DNA of 41,631 bases from assembly GCA_018266085.1 (NCBI GenBank), contig JAFEAZ010000024.1, positions 1 through 41,631 of the forward strand. Reading direction: 5' to 3'. The DNA comes from Candidatus Babelota bacterium. GTDB taxonomy: Bacteria; Babelota; Babeliae; Babelales; Vermiphilaceae. Position 1 is the stretch's first letter, and the number at the start of each line of letters is the position of its first letter. The notes under the pieces were generated by a model that saw nothing but the letters and a program-made list of their open reading frames with translations, did no database searches and was not told where the DNA came from. Position numbers and translations under genes: made by a program. Shown here one piece after another: positions 27,542 to 35,937 of this stretch.

Positions 27542-28244
27542 TCATATCAGCAAACGCTTTGGTGATAGATATATTATAAACGATGTTTCTCTAACCGTTG
27601 AGCGAGGAGAGATTGCCGTACTGCTGGGATCATCTGGCGTCGGCAAATCGACGTTATTGCGCGTACTGAATAACTTAGAATCACTCGATGCAGGAAGTGT
27701 GTTACTTGACGGTAAACCGCTTGATCTAACAACGGTCAACCGTACCAATACTATCGGCATGCTGTTTCAAAATTTCAATCTCTTTGAAAACTTAACGGTT
27801 GAGCAGAATATTACCCTCGCGCTTGAAAAGGTGCGCAAGCTCTTGCCTGCACAAGCGAAAGAGATTGCTCAAGCACTCTTAGAGCAGTATGGGCTACGGG
27901 CAAAAAGCAATGCGCCAGTGACGGCACTTTCGGGCGGGCAGAAACAACGACTTGCACTTGCTCGCGCCTTGGCCCTCAGGCCACAGATACTCTGTCTTGA
28001 TGAGCCTACCTCTGCTCTGGACCCTTTACTGACAACGCAGGTTGCAAACAACATCACTGAGCTTGCTGCGTCAGGATACACGATATTGGTAGCAACGCAT
28101 GACACGCTGTTACTCGAAAAAATGGCCTGCACGATCTATTTAATGGAATCGGGCATCATTGTCGAAAAGGCGTTTTCAGACGATTTTGCGCGTAATAAAG
28201 CAGCATATCCACGGCTGGCAAACTTTGTAGCGGGTACGCTCTGA
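27528..28244 (+). CDS. Amino-acid ABC importer, ATPase
   Basis: The 238-residue ATPase powers the importer encoded just upstream. It has Walker A GSSGVGKST (residues 34-42), the Q-loop FQNFNLF, signature LSGGQKQRLALARAL, Walker B ILCLDEP followed by TSALDP, and the switch histidine in VATHD. It is of the GlnQ/HisP type. AGAGGA lies about nine bases before the ATG, inside the permease gene. With the binding protein and permease it forms a complete polar amino-acid transporter. Confidence 0.95.
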   Translation: MLHLNHISKRFGDRYIINDVSLTVERGEIAVLLGSSGVGKSTLLRVLNNLESLDAGSVLLDGKPLDLTTVNRTNTIGMLFQNFNLFENLTVEQNITLALEKVRKLLPAQAKEIAQALLEQYGLRAKSNAPVTALSGGQKQRLALARALALRPQILCLDEPTSALDPLLTTQVANNITELAASGYTILVATHDTLLLEKMACTIYLMESGIIVEKAFSDDFARNKAAYPRLANFVAGTL

Positions 28245-28272
28245 ACAGCTTAGGTCAGAGACCAGGAAACGA

Positions 28273-29040
28273 ATGCATACGCAGTACCGACTATCATTGA
28301 TACTCAGTTTAACATTCGTTTCTTCATGGGCCGGGGAAAATAATCGTCCGTTTCTTAAAAAAACCTATGCCTTCATAAACAGTATCGCTCAAAGGGTACC
28401 TGGCACAGAAGCTCATAACAAAGCTCAACGGTTAACCCTTGCCCGTCAAATAGTGCAAGAATTAGACAATCATTTAGGCAAAAATATAACTAATATTGTC
28501 GTTGAAAGCTTAGGCAGAGGGAGTACCATTATTAACATTCCAACTCTGTGGAAGATGTATTTAAAGCATAACAACAGTAAGCCAGAACCGCCAATTATCG
28601 AATTTGCTACTCATGAAGTTGTATTAAGAGAAAATGATAACAGAATACGCTTCATCACCATGTTTAGAGATAAAAACAGACTGACGCCACGAGAATTCTT
28701 GTGCGATGGGCTAAACAGCGGTGGATTCAATGTACATACCGTTGCAGGACACGAACAAATTCCTCCTTTTGCTGCAGGTCTCGCTGATTCTGTTCGTCAC
28801 AATATGTTCAGTGCCTGCTGCTGGGATATTCCACAGAAAAGTACGATCAATAAAGATGGACAACTCATGGTGGTTAAACCACTTGATTGTATTGTCGGAC
28901 AAGGTGCACATAATTTTGAAGTATCTCTGCCTGAAGATACCGGAAGATGTCTTGCTGCCACCGATCCTGACAGGTTTAAGAATTATCGCACATGGTTCGT
29001 GCTTTCCGCGTTAAAACAAGAAGAAGCAAAGACCGATTAG
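28273..29040 (+). CDS. Exported protein of unknown function in the ABC-importer operon
   Basis: The 255-residue protein has a signal peptide (LSLILSLTFVSSWAG) and an AGGAAAC ribosome site. It starts 28 bases after the ATPase stop on the same strand, so it is probably co-transcribed with the importer. The mature part has no domain I recognise; visible segments include ITNIVVESLGRGSTIINIP, HEVVLRENDNRIRFITMF and ATDPDRFKNYRTWFV. Cysteines (CDG, CCWD, CIVG, RCLA) could form disulfides outside the cytoplasm. A link with peptide or amino-acid capture is suggested by position only. It meets the minus-strand PilO-like gene after 45 bases, with no obvious terminator between. Confidence 0.65.
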   Translation: MHTQYRLSLILSLTFVSSWAGENNRPFLKKTYAFINSIAQRVPGTEAHNKAQRLTLARQIVQELDNHLGKNITNIVVESLGRGSTIINIPTLWKMYLKHNNSKPEPPIIEFATHEVVLRENDNRIRFITMFRDKNRLTPREFLCDGLNSGGFNVHTVAGHEQIPPFAAGLADSVRHNMFSACCWDIPQKSTINKDGQLMVVKPLDCIVGQGAHNFEVSLPEDTGRCLAATDPDRFKNYRTWFVLSALKQEEAKTD

Positions 29041-29085
29041 ATAGTTAATGTCTTCATCGTGAAATTTCTATTGCACGCATCTTAG

Positions 29086-29655
29086 CTACTGTTCCGTCGC
29101 CATTATCACACTCATCATACACGAAAGTGTATACTGATTATTTTCAGTAGCAGCAAGATCTATCTGCTCTATTTTAAACTGCGTAGTGGCTGCCGAAATC
29201 AAAGCAAAAAAACGGCTACACTGCTTCAACGTACCAACAGCTCGAAAGGTAACGATGTCCTGCACAAACGGCCTGCTTAAGGTTGTCGCTTTTGTAGGAG
29301 CATACTGCTTTGTCACGACATCGCACGAGACAAAACGCAAGCCGGACTTGGTAACATGCTCGAGCAGTAGCTCGATACCGGCAGATCTCCATGCTTTGTT
29401 ATAATCATTGAGTGCAGATTGCGCAGCATCAACAGCCTCAATAAGTGCTGTTCCAGATACAGCTACGCTCCCAGCAGGTTGCTGATAGGTACAGCCCGAG
29501 TTGAACGCGATAGAGCGCGCAAGGCGGCAATAGATGCCATAATACCAGACGAAAAGAAGGCTGCTTAAAAAAAGAACGGTTATGCCATACCGCTGCATTG
29601 ATGAGAGCGGAGCGAAACGGGCACATACCCAATTAGTACGCGGCATGAAATACAT
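29086..29655 (-). CDS. PilO-like single-pass membrane protein
   Basis: This 189-residue protein has a cytoplasmic N-terminus of about 20 residues, one membrane helix (YGITVLFLSSLLFVWYYGIY) and an outer domain. Its end, roughly RAVGTLKQCSRFFALIS, then a KIEQIDL strand and a YTLSCMMSVI strand, resembles the small alpha/beta domain of PilO/GspM alignment proteins of type IV pili or type II secretion. The resemblance is structural and modest. No other pilus genes are in the window. AAGGGGAG lies seven bases before the ATG. The downstream end faces the exported unknown protein. An unrelated bitopic envelope protein is the alternative. Confidence 0.45.
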   Translation of the reverse strand: MYFMPRTNWVCARFAPLSSMQRYGITVLFLSSLLFVWYYGIYCRLARSIAFNSGCTYQQPAGSVAVSGTALIEAVDAAQSALNDYNKAWRSAGIELLLEHVTKSGLRFVSCDVVTKQYAPTKATTLSRPFVQDIVTFRAVGTLKQCSRFFALISAATTQFKIEQIDLAATENNQYTLSCMMSVIMATEQ

Positions 29656-29699
29656 ACTGACTCCCCTTTTTTACGAGTCTTAGTATAACAATCTAGTGC

Positions 29700-30893
29700 T
29701 TAAAACGTTGATTTTGTCCACTGCATAGGGTCAATAGCAACATTATTCATGCGCATTTCCCAATGGAGATGGTAACCGGTTGCATACCCTGTTTTACCCA
29801 AGGTACCCAACGGATTACCAAGCGCAATTTTTTGACCAACCTTAATATCAGCGTAATCCTCTAAATGGCAGAACAAAGACAGTAGCCCTCGTCCATGGTC
29901 GATGATAACGGTGTTACCCGTATCTTCAAAACGCTCTTTACATGCAACAACACCTGACTGTGTTGCCCACACAACGCTTTTTGGTGCACTTAAAAGATCA
30001 AGCGCTTTATGCATGTAACGCCCTTTCTCTTGGGTCGTTCTAATGGCGCCAAATTCACAACTGACGCGATCAACATCCACAGGAGTACAGAAAGTACCGC
30101 GCCATAATTTTTCAGGTACTGAGTTTGCGGCAAGCTCCTGCATAACCTGTTCACGTTCAGCAATGCTGCGACCAAGCGCTTTGGATTCTTGGACCTTCTC
30201 TTTGCTAACATTTAATGCTTGCTTTTTAAAGGGATACAAAACGATCTGGAATTTCGTATCAAGGGTGACTTTATTGCCCACATTGTCAGTCACATCGATA
30301 GAAAGTAAATATTCGTTCGGTGTCTCTTCACACGCTATAGGAATGAAACATTCATACATAGAGGAATTTTTCGACTCAGCAAAACAATCGTATACTTGAG
30401 AAAGCGTATGTGCTTTAGCCTCTCGAATATCTTTATTTACCTGAAATTGAACATGTAGTGTGCGTCCTTGAAAGACTTGCATATCTATGTCAGAACGCAT
30501 CAAAGCGGCTTTGAGTGGCTGATTGTCGACATAAAACAGCCTGTCGATCGCCGTTCTATTTTTGCCATACGTAGCATCAACAAATTCTACACGCAACATG
30601 TGTTGTCCATTAACAATAGCACGTGTGGGTATGGTAAATGGATGATTGCCATGAGCTGAAATAGAAAAATCATGCAACAACGGCTGCCCATCAAGAAGAA
30701 CCGACATGCGCCCGCGCTTGCTGGTCGCAACACTACATTGCAGATCCCCTGCGTAATAGGCATCCATCTCAATACCAGACACCGTAATGTGCGGTGTTGC
30801 TGTATCAAAAAAATAGGAATATGTATACCAACCAATGAGTCCAAATAATACAAAAAAACCGAATAGTATCGTTTGCTTGAAACGTGTTGTCAT
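29700..30893 (-). CDS. M23/LytM-family endopeptidase, membrane-anchored
   Basis: The 397-residue protein has one N-terminal membrane helix (TILFGFFVLFGLIGWYTY), about 230 residues with immunoglobulin-like strand patterns, a short helical linker and a C-terminal M23 domain. The zinc residues are visible: H295 and D299 in MHKALD, and H375-L-H377 in YHLHWEMR. The first motif lacks the usual HxG glycine. M23 enzymes cut peptide cross-links of peptidoglycan. With MurG and Ddl in the window, a wall-remodelling role is reasonable. A GGTGGAG ribosome site precedes the ATG. It lies 44 bases upstream of the PilO-like gene on the same strand, so they may share a transcript. Confidence 0.9.
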   Translation of the reverse strand: MTTRFKQTILFGFFVLFGLIGWYTYSYFFDTATPHITVSGIEMDAYYAGDLQCSVATSKRGRMSVLLDGQPLLHDFSISAHGNHPFTIPTRAIVNGQHMLRVEFVDATYGKNRTAIDRLFYVDNQPLKAALMRSDIDMQVFQGRTLHVQFQVNKDIREAKAHTLSQVYDCFAESKNSSMYECFIPIACEETPNEYLLSIDVTDNVGNKVTLDTKFQIVLYPFKKQALNVSKEKVQESKALGRSIAEREQVMQELAANSVPEKLWRGTFCTPVDVDRVSCEFGAIRTTQEKGRYMHKALDLLSAPKSVVWATQSGVVACKERFEDTGNTVIIDHGRGLLSLFCHLEDYADIKVGQKIALGNPLGTLGKTGYATGYHLHWEMRMNNVAIDPMQWTKSTF

Positions 30894-30981
30894 GAAAAAA
30901 CTCCACCTTGGTCAAAAAAATAAGTTCCTGTTGCTCATAGCAGCAATAAGTATAGCTTTTTTTGCACCAAATCTGTAGTGC

Positions 30982-31512
30982 TCAAGCATCAGGACTATAA
31001 AGATCGAAATGTGGTTTTAATTGGCGATAGACCTCATTTAAATCACAAGAAACCGCTTTAACTTCACCAATAAGTGGTAAAAATCCGGTATCTCCATGCC
31101 AACGAGGCAACGCATGCATATGAAGATGCGCAGGAATTCCTGCGCCAGCAACTTTGCCTAAATTCATACCAAGATTAACCCCTTGAGCATGCAACGCCTT
31201 TTTTAAAATGCTCACCGACGCCACCGTCACCTGCATAAGCTCATGAGAAACTGCATCAGGAAGCTCCTCAAGATTACCGATATGTTCATAGGGCAACACA
31301 AGCAGATGTCCCGCATTGTATGGGTAGCGACTCAATAAAACAAACGTATGTTTATAACGCTTGAGCACTGAGTTCTTCTCATCGCACGTTTGCGCAATAA
31401 CGGTACAAAATACACATTCGTCAGAAGCTGCACTCTCATTTTTACTTCGCGCAGTTGAGGTTATATAGGAGCTGCGCCATGGTGCGTAAAGTTGTTCCAT
31501 ACTCTTTTTCAT
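30982..31512 (-). CDS. HIT-family nucleotide hydrolase/phosphorylase
   Basis: The histidine-triad signature HLHMHALPRW is present, with the upstream pattern MEQLYAPWR, CVFC and RYPYNAGHLLVLPYEH. This is typical of the branch related to diadenosine tetraphosphate phosphorylases and hydrolases. Such enzymes cleave nucleotide conjugates in the cytoplasm. The start is uncertain: MKKSMEQLY at 31512 and MEQLY at 31500 are both possible, the second matching most relatives. An open frame continues 22 codons further to a TTG but looks non-conserved. The gene is divergent from alaS, and the two share a spacer of about 170 bases. Confidence 0.88.
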   Translation of the reverse strand: MKKSMEQLYAPWRSSYITSTARSKNESAASDECVFCTVIAQTCDEKNSVLKRYKHTFVLLSRYPYNAGHLLVLPYEHIGNLEELPDAVSHELMQVTVASVSILKKALHAQGVNLGMNLGKVAGAGIPAHLHMHALPRWHGDTGFLPLIGEVKAVSCDLNEVYRQLKPHFDLYSPDA

Positions 31513-31683
31513 ACCGAAAGTAATAGAGGCTGATATGTTTACCTCTGTAACGGTACCATGTTTACCTGGATGCTGCAACGGGCCTTTTTATCGCCTTTTT
31601 ATTGATTCATAGGTTAAACAGCAGTACGCTAATGATCTAATAATCTTTATTGCAGATGCACTTTTTAAGAAAGTCTTTGTACC

Positions 31684-34284
31684 ATGAATTCCTCAGAAAT
31701 TCGTAAAAAATTTTTCGATTTTTTTATTGCACGCCAGCATGAACAGGTAGCAAGCTCCTCCTTAATTCCTGCGCAAGATCCAACACTCCTCTTTGCTAAT
31801 GCAGGCATGAACCAATTCAAAGATGTTTTTTTAGGCTTAGAGCAGCGCAGCTATACCCGAGCGGTCTCCATACAAAAATGTGTGCGCGCCGGTGGCAAAC
31901 ATAATGACTTAGACAATGTTGGCTTTACCAAGCGACACCTTACCTTTTTTGAAATGATGGGAAATTTCTCATTTGGTGATTACTTTAAAAAAGAGGCTAT
32001 TACCTTTGCCTGGGACTTTCTGACGCGCGAGATGCAGCTTCCCGTGGAGCTATTGCATGCATCGGTATATCTAGAAGACCAGGAATCGTACAATATCTGG
32101 CATCAAGAAATAGGGCTACCAAAAGAACGAATTCACAAGCTCGGTGCCGCAGATAACTTTTGGCAGATGGGCGACACTGGCCCCTGCGGTCCTTGCACAG
32201 AGATTTATATAGATCGTGGCGCTGAGCACGGCTGTAAAGAAAAAAGCTGTTCGCCAGGATGCTCCTGTGACCGTTTTCTAGAAATCTGGAACAACGTCTT
32301 TATGCAGTTCGATCGTCAAACTGATGACACCGACAAACCACTTAAACGCACCGGCGTCGACACGGGTATGGGGCTTGAGCGCTTGTGCGCCGTTATGCAA
32401 CAGGTTGAGTCGGTCTATGAAACTGATCTTTTTATGCCGATCATCAAACAGTTAGAAAAAGTAACCGGCAAAGCGTATGCTCAACAACCAGCAGCCATAA
32501 AAGGTGCTTTTCGTGTATTGGCCGACCACATTCGTTCATCATCACTCTTAATTGCCGACGGATGCACCCCTTCAAACGATGGACGTGGTTATGTATTGCG
32601 TAAGATTATTCGCAGAGCCGCCCTGTTTGCTCAAAAATTAACGGATGGGAACATTTTTCCTGTGCTGTCGCGTGTTGTTGTTAAAGAAATGGGTGATGTT
32701 TACCCAGCATTGCGCACCAATGCCACTCTTATAGAACAAACATTGGCGAGCGAAATTGATAAATTTGCGAGCAACCTTGTTCGTGGACGAACACTCTTAG
32801 AAGATTATTTTACAACCCACGCACAGACCAAAATAATCGACGGCCTACAAGCATTCAAAATGTATGACACCTATGGGTTTCCGCTTGAACTTGTTACGTT
32901 GGTAGCAGAAGAAAAAGGTTTTTCTGTCGACAGAGATGGCTTTGAACAGCAGATGCTGAAACAAAAAAACCTATCTGGCAAAAAGGTAGCAGACGCTCTT
33001 TCTACGCTAGAATTGCCTGAAGAGATAAACTCTGAGTTTACGGGCTATCAAGAGCTTGAAACGAGCTCTACTCTTGTTGGACTCGTTCATGATGGCAACG
33101 TGGTAGATCAGGTGGCCGCAGGTGAAACCTGTTATGTAATCGCGCAAAAGTCACCCTTTTTTATTGTCGGTGGCGGCCAAGTACCTGATAATGGCTGGGT
33201 AGTTATTGCGGGCAAACAGATACCAGTCCTTGAAGCGCGCTATATCCAAAAAGTCATTGCATTGCAGATTGCTGCACCGGTTGACTTGAAGCTCGGCATG
33301 CCGATTGTCGAGATCGTCAACAAAGAGCTGCGCGAAAAGGCGATGAAAAATCACACAGCAACACACATGCTGCAAGCCGCTTTAATGCAGCTTTTTGGTC
33401 AACAGATCAAACAATCGGGCTCCCTGGTACATCCTGATTATTTGCGTTTTGATTTTACCTGTCCAGATACCTTAACTGCCGACGACATTGTGCGTGTCGA
33501 ACAGCTTGTTAATGAAAAAATCATGGAAGATATTCCAGTTAAAACTGAATATACTACTATGAAAGAAGCAACATCTCGTGGTGCGCTGGCATTTTTTGGC
33601 GACAAATATAACCCAGACAAAGTGCGCCTAGTCGATATTCCGGCATTTTCTGCAGAGCTCTGTGGCGGTACCCACGTGCCATCGACTGGCACGATTGGCG
33701 TGTTTAAAATAACCGAAGTAACAGCATTGTCAGCGGGCCTGCGTCGCATTGTTGCCGTAACTGGCTTGGGCGCTTTAAAGCTCTTTCAAGAGAGCTTTGC
33801 AACGGTCAAAACGTTGAGCCAAGATTTTAAAGTAAAACGGGATGAAGTACTTGAGTCTGTTGATAAGCAAACAAAAAAACTGCATGCTGCAGAACAACAG
33901 ATTAAACAGCTGCAAAAAGAAGCAACCAAGGCTCAAATACCGCTGTGGGCATCACAGGCTGAGCTGATTGGCAACACTCCCGTGCTGCTCCTGCAGTTAC
34001 AAGGGTTGACCATGGAACAATTGCGTGAAACTGCCAACACTCTTCAAGCTCACAAAGCAGGTTTTTATTGTTTAGCAAGTGCTGTTGAGGGGAAAAACTC
34101 CTTCATCTGTTCAGTTGCACCAGCACTGACAGCGCAGATCGACTTGAAAGCCTTTGGCGCTTGGTTACAACAGGAGCATGCCATCCGTTCTGGCGGCAGT
34201 GCTACTCATATCCAAGGTGGCATGCCACAGGCTGACATCACGACGCTTGCAGCGACCATTAAGCAATGGATCAACAAGAGATAA
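31684..34284 (+). CDS. alaS: Alanyl-tRNA synthetase
   Basis: This 866-residue class II synthetase charges tRNA-Ala. The N-terminal catalytic core is clear (IQKCVRAGGKHNDLDNVG, FFEMMGNFSFGDYFKKEAI, GDTGPCGPCTEI, TGMGLERL). The editing domain keeps its zinc ligands HTATH (residues 557-561) and CGGTH (660-664), so mischarged Ser and Gly tRNAs should be cleared. A coiled linker and the C-Ala domain (ending in a GGSATHIQGG segment) complete the protein. Between the core and the editing site there is a cysteine-rich insertion around residues 190-203 (EHGCKEKSCSPGCSCD), longer than usual and possibly metal-binding. The ATG is preceded by a weak AAGAAAG. A 12-base inverted repeat follows the stop. 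Confidence 0.98.
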   Translation: MNSSEIRKKFFDFFIARQHEQVASSSLIPAQDPTLLFANAGMNQFKDVFLGLEQRSYTRAVSIQKCVRAGGKHNDLDNVGFTKRHLTFFEMMGNFSFGDYFKKEAITFAWDFLTREMQLPVELLHASVYLEDQESYNIWHQEIGLPKERIHKLGAADNFWQMGDTGPCGPCTEIYIDRGAEHGCKEKSCSPGCSCDRFLEIWNNVFMQFDRQTDDTDKPLKRTGVDTGMGLERLCAVMQQVESVYETDLFMPIIKQLEKVTGKAYAQQPAAIKGAFRVLADHIRSSSLLIADGCTPSNDGRGYVLRKIIRRAALFAQKLTDGNIFPVLSRVVVKEMGDVYPALRTNATLIEQTLASEIDKFASNLVRGRTLLEDYFTTHAQTKIIDGLQAFKMYDTYGFPLELVTLVAEEKGFSVDRDGFEQQMLKQKNLSGKKVADALSTLELPEEINSEFTGYQELETSSTLVGLVHDGNVVDQVAAGETCYVIAQKSPFFIVGGGQVPDNGWVVIAGKQIPVLEARYIQKVIALQIAAPVDLKLGMPIVEIVNKELREKAMKNHTATHMLQAALMQLFGQQIKQSGSLVHPDYLRFDFTCPDTLTADDIVRVEQLVNEKIMEDIPVKTEYTTMKEATSRGALAFFGDKYNPDKVRLVDIPAFSAELCGGTHVPSTGTIGVFKITEVTALSAGLRRIVAVTGLGALKLFQESFATVKTLSQDFKVKRDEVLESVDKQTKKLHAAEQQIKQLQKEATKAQIPLWASQAELIGNTPVLLLQLQGLTMEQLRETANTLQAHKAGFYCLASAVEGKNSFICSVAPALTAQIDLKAFGAWLQQEHAIRSGGSATHIQGGMPQADITTLAATIKQWINKR

Positions 34285-34292
34285 AACGGATA

Positions 34293-34337
34293 TTTGCAAG
34301 AGCAAAGTTGCTTGGTGCTCTCTACTGCTCTTGCAAA
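34293..34337. terminator. Hairpin after alaS, without a T tract
   Basis: TTTGCAAGAGCA is followed after a 21-base loop by its exact complement; the loop contains a further AGCAA/TTGCT pairing. No U run follows, so it may be a weak terminator, a 3'-end stabiliser of the alaS message, or a control element for the small exported gene 50 bases downstream. Confidence 0.55.
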
Positions 34338-34388
34338 CCACTATAAGTCTTACTTTCTACCAACAAAATCATAACATCGAGGATTTAG

Positions 34389-34643
34389 ATGAAGAGACTA
34401 TTGTTCTGTCTTATCGTGTGTTGTAGCAGCATACAGGCTATGGAAAAAGTTCGACGCACAGTTCAACGCATTGTCATAAACGTTACACAATCATCACCAT
34501 GCAGTACCGCAGCGGCCTTTAAATTTGACTCGGAGCCTGGCGATGAAGAGATATTAAAGCAATTGCGGCGCATACGGCTACATAAATATGAGGTAGCCAA
34601 TACCAGACCAAAGAAAGTGAGCCAAACCGCTGAGCGCCCATAA
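34389..34643 (+). CDS. Small exported protein of unknown function
   Basis: An 84-residue protein with a signal peptide (MKRLLFCLIVCCSSIQA) and a GAGGA ribosome site. The mature part is about 67 residues, basic, and lists no recognised domain (QRIVINVTQSS, then a charged DEEILKQLRRIRLHKYE helix). It is one of several small exported proteins in this window. The good ribosome site and signal peptide argue that it is real. Confidence 0.6.
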   Translation: MKRLLFCLIVCCSSIQAMEKVRRTVQRIVINVTQSSPCSTAAAFKFDSEPGDEEILKQLRRIRLHKYEVANTRPKKVSQTAERP

Positions 34644-34672
34644 AAGCATGTGATAAGTCATTTGCAGCCTGG

Positions 34673-34693
34673 ATCCCCGATTTTCTCGAGGAT
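34673..34693. repeat. REP-like palindromic element
   Basis: ATCCCCGA and TCGAGGAT pair (seven of eight positions) around a five-base loop, within a CTGGATCCCCG...GGATGACTCGG context. Intergenic elements of this general look are dispersed in many bacterial genomes. Only one copy is in the window, so the family cannot be confirmed here. Confidence 0.35.
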
Positions 34694-34733
34694 GACTCGG
34701 AGGGCTATTTTGCGCACAACTTAACAAGTCTTA

Positions 34734-35273
34734 CTATAACGATACCCATTTATCAAACATACGAACCACTGAAGGGTTATCAGTAGGCAAAGCGTGCCTA
34801 TTTTTCTCTATCCAACGTAACTCTTTCGATTCGCTGTTTTGTACCAGCTGCTCATCGCTGACTACATGCAACAGATACCGTATGTCATAATGATAATGCG
34901 CTTTTTCTTTCGGGTTATCCGGAATGAGATGCACATCGATGTCAAAAATGTCGATCGATAGTGGTGCTATGCCCATGATGCCAGATTCTTCTTGAGCTTC
35001 TTTAAGCGCAACGGCCAAGGTATCAGGATCGCCATCACAATGCCCGCCAAGCTGGAACCACCGATTGAGCTTTGCATGATGCAGCATCAATGCCTCACTG
35101 TGATCTTTGTTTAACAACCAGCATGACGCTGTAATATGCCCTATTGCCAACGAGCGCTCAAAACAATCGTTATTATTCTCCATAAAATGGACTATACGTT
35201 TTTTGTATTCACGTTCACTCGGGCATACAGGGTCGTAGCTACTCAATGATCTTTGTAATGGTATACGATGCAT
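34734..35273 (-). CDS. NUDIX hydrolase
   Basis: The 179-residue protein has a NUDIX box in the segment starting GGHCDGDPDTLAVALKEA and ending in an EESGI segment. It follows the GGHADGD-type subfamily, in which the first glutamate of the classical box is replaced (here by P) and the arginine by K. The catalytic EAQEESG core is kept. These enzymes hydrolyse nucleoside diphosphates linked to another group; the substrate cannot be told. AAGGTGGA precedes the ATG. It lies downstream of sodC on the same strand but is separated from it by a strong hairpin. Confidence 0.9.
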   Translation of the reverse strand: MHRIPLQRSLSSYDPVCPSEREYKKRIVHFMENNNDCFERSLAIGHITASCWLLNKDHSEALMLHHAKLNRWFQLGGHCDGDPDTLAVALKEAQEESGIMGIAPLSIDIFDIDVHLIPDNPKEKAHYHYDIRYLLHVVSDEQLVQNSESKELRWIEKNRHALPTDNPSVVRMFDKWVSL

Positions 35274-35303
35274 AAATCCACCTTTTTAATCAGATCAGAA
35301 TAA

Positions 35304-35341
35304 AACTCCCGCCATGAGTTATATCTCTCATAGCAGGAGTT
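35304..35341 (-). terminator. Terminator after the ddl-sodC operon
   Basis: A 15-base stem (two G-T pairs) with an eight-base loop begins 23 bases past the sodC stop on the minus strand and runs into TTTATT. It separates sodC from the nudix gene. Confidence 0.75.
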
Positions 35342-35364
35342 AATTATGTTAAAAATAGTTGGCT

Positions 35365-35937
35365 TTACTTGGCACGACCAATAACACCACACCCTATACG
35401 TTTGCCAGAGTTCCCACTCGGCTGTGAAACGAGATCGTCAGGATCAGCATGCACAATGAGCGCACGTCCAATGATGCTGTTTGGCCCGTTAAGTTCTAGA
35501 TCTTTGACTACAAAGTCGATAGTAGCTGTGCCATTTTGATCTGCTTCAATATTGCCAAAATCACCAACATGGCGCTCTGCACTGTCAAGCCCACCATGCT
35601 TGGCTTTAGTCGGGTTAAAATGATCCCCCGTGCACATGCCATCTGAACAGCTGGCATCCCCGTGTTCATGCACATGAAAACCATGCTTACCTGGAGTAAG
35701 ATTGTTAATCTGACCTGTTACATGCAAACCATCATTCTGTTGCTCAAAAACAATCGTGCCCGTTACGCTTGAGTTGCTCGTTGGGTACATATGAGCAACT
35801 GCTTTGGTGACCGATTCAAAAAATGGCCCGTAGTGGTAATAGTTCGTGCCAACATAAAAAGCTAAAGAAAGCGTTGCAACGATATATAACACATGCGCCA
35901 TGACGCCGTGAAATGGTTTATGATACGAATAACTCAT
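35365..35937 (-). CDS. sodC: Cu/Zn superoxide dismutase, membrane-anchored
   Basis: The 190-residue enzyme dismutates superoxide outside the cytoplasm. Residues 13-33 form a membrane helix or signal. Copper ligands are H88, H90, H106 and H163; zinc ligands are H106, H114, H123 and D126. The active-site arginine is R180 and a disulfide cysteine is C183. The phrases ERHVGDFGNI, IIGRALIVHADPDDL and GNSGKRIGCGVIG are closer to eukaryotic SOD1 than to proteobacterial SodC. C97 and C102 add an unusual nearby pair. The start is set by AAGGAG before ATG 35937, overlapping the ddl stop by 20 bases, so both genes are co-transcribed. Defence against host oxidative burst is a reasonable inference. Confidence 0.95.
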   Translation of the reverse strand: MSYSYHKPFHGVMAHVLYIVATLSLAFYVGTNYYHYGPFFESVTKAVAHMYPTSNSSVTGTIVFEQQNDGLHVTGQINNLTPGKHGFHVHEHGDASCSDGMCTGDHFNPTKAKHGGLDSAERHVGDFGNIEADQNGTATIDFVVKDLELNGPNSIIGRALIVHADPDDLVSQPSGNSGKRIGCGVIGRAK

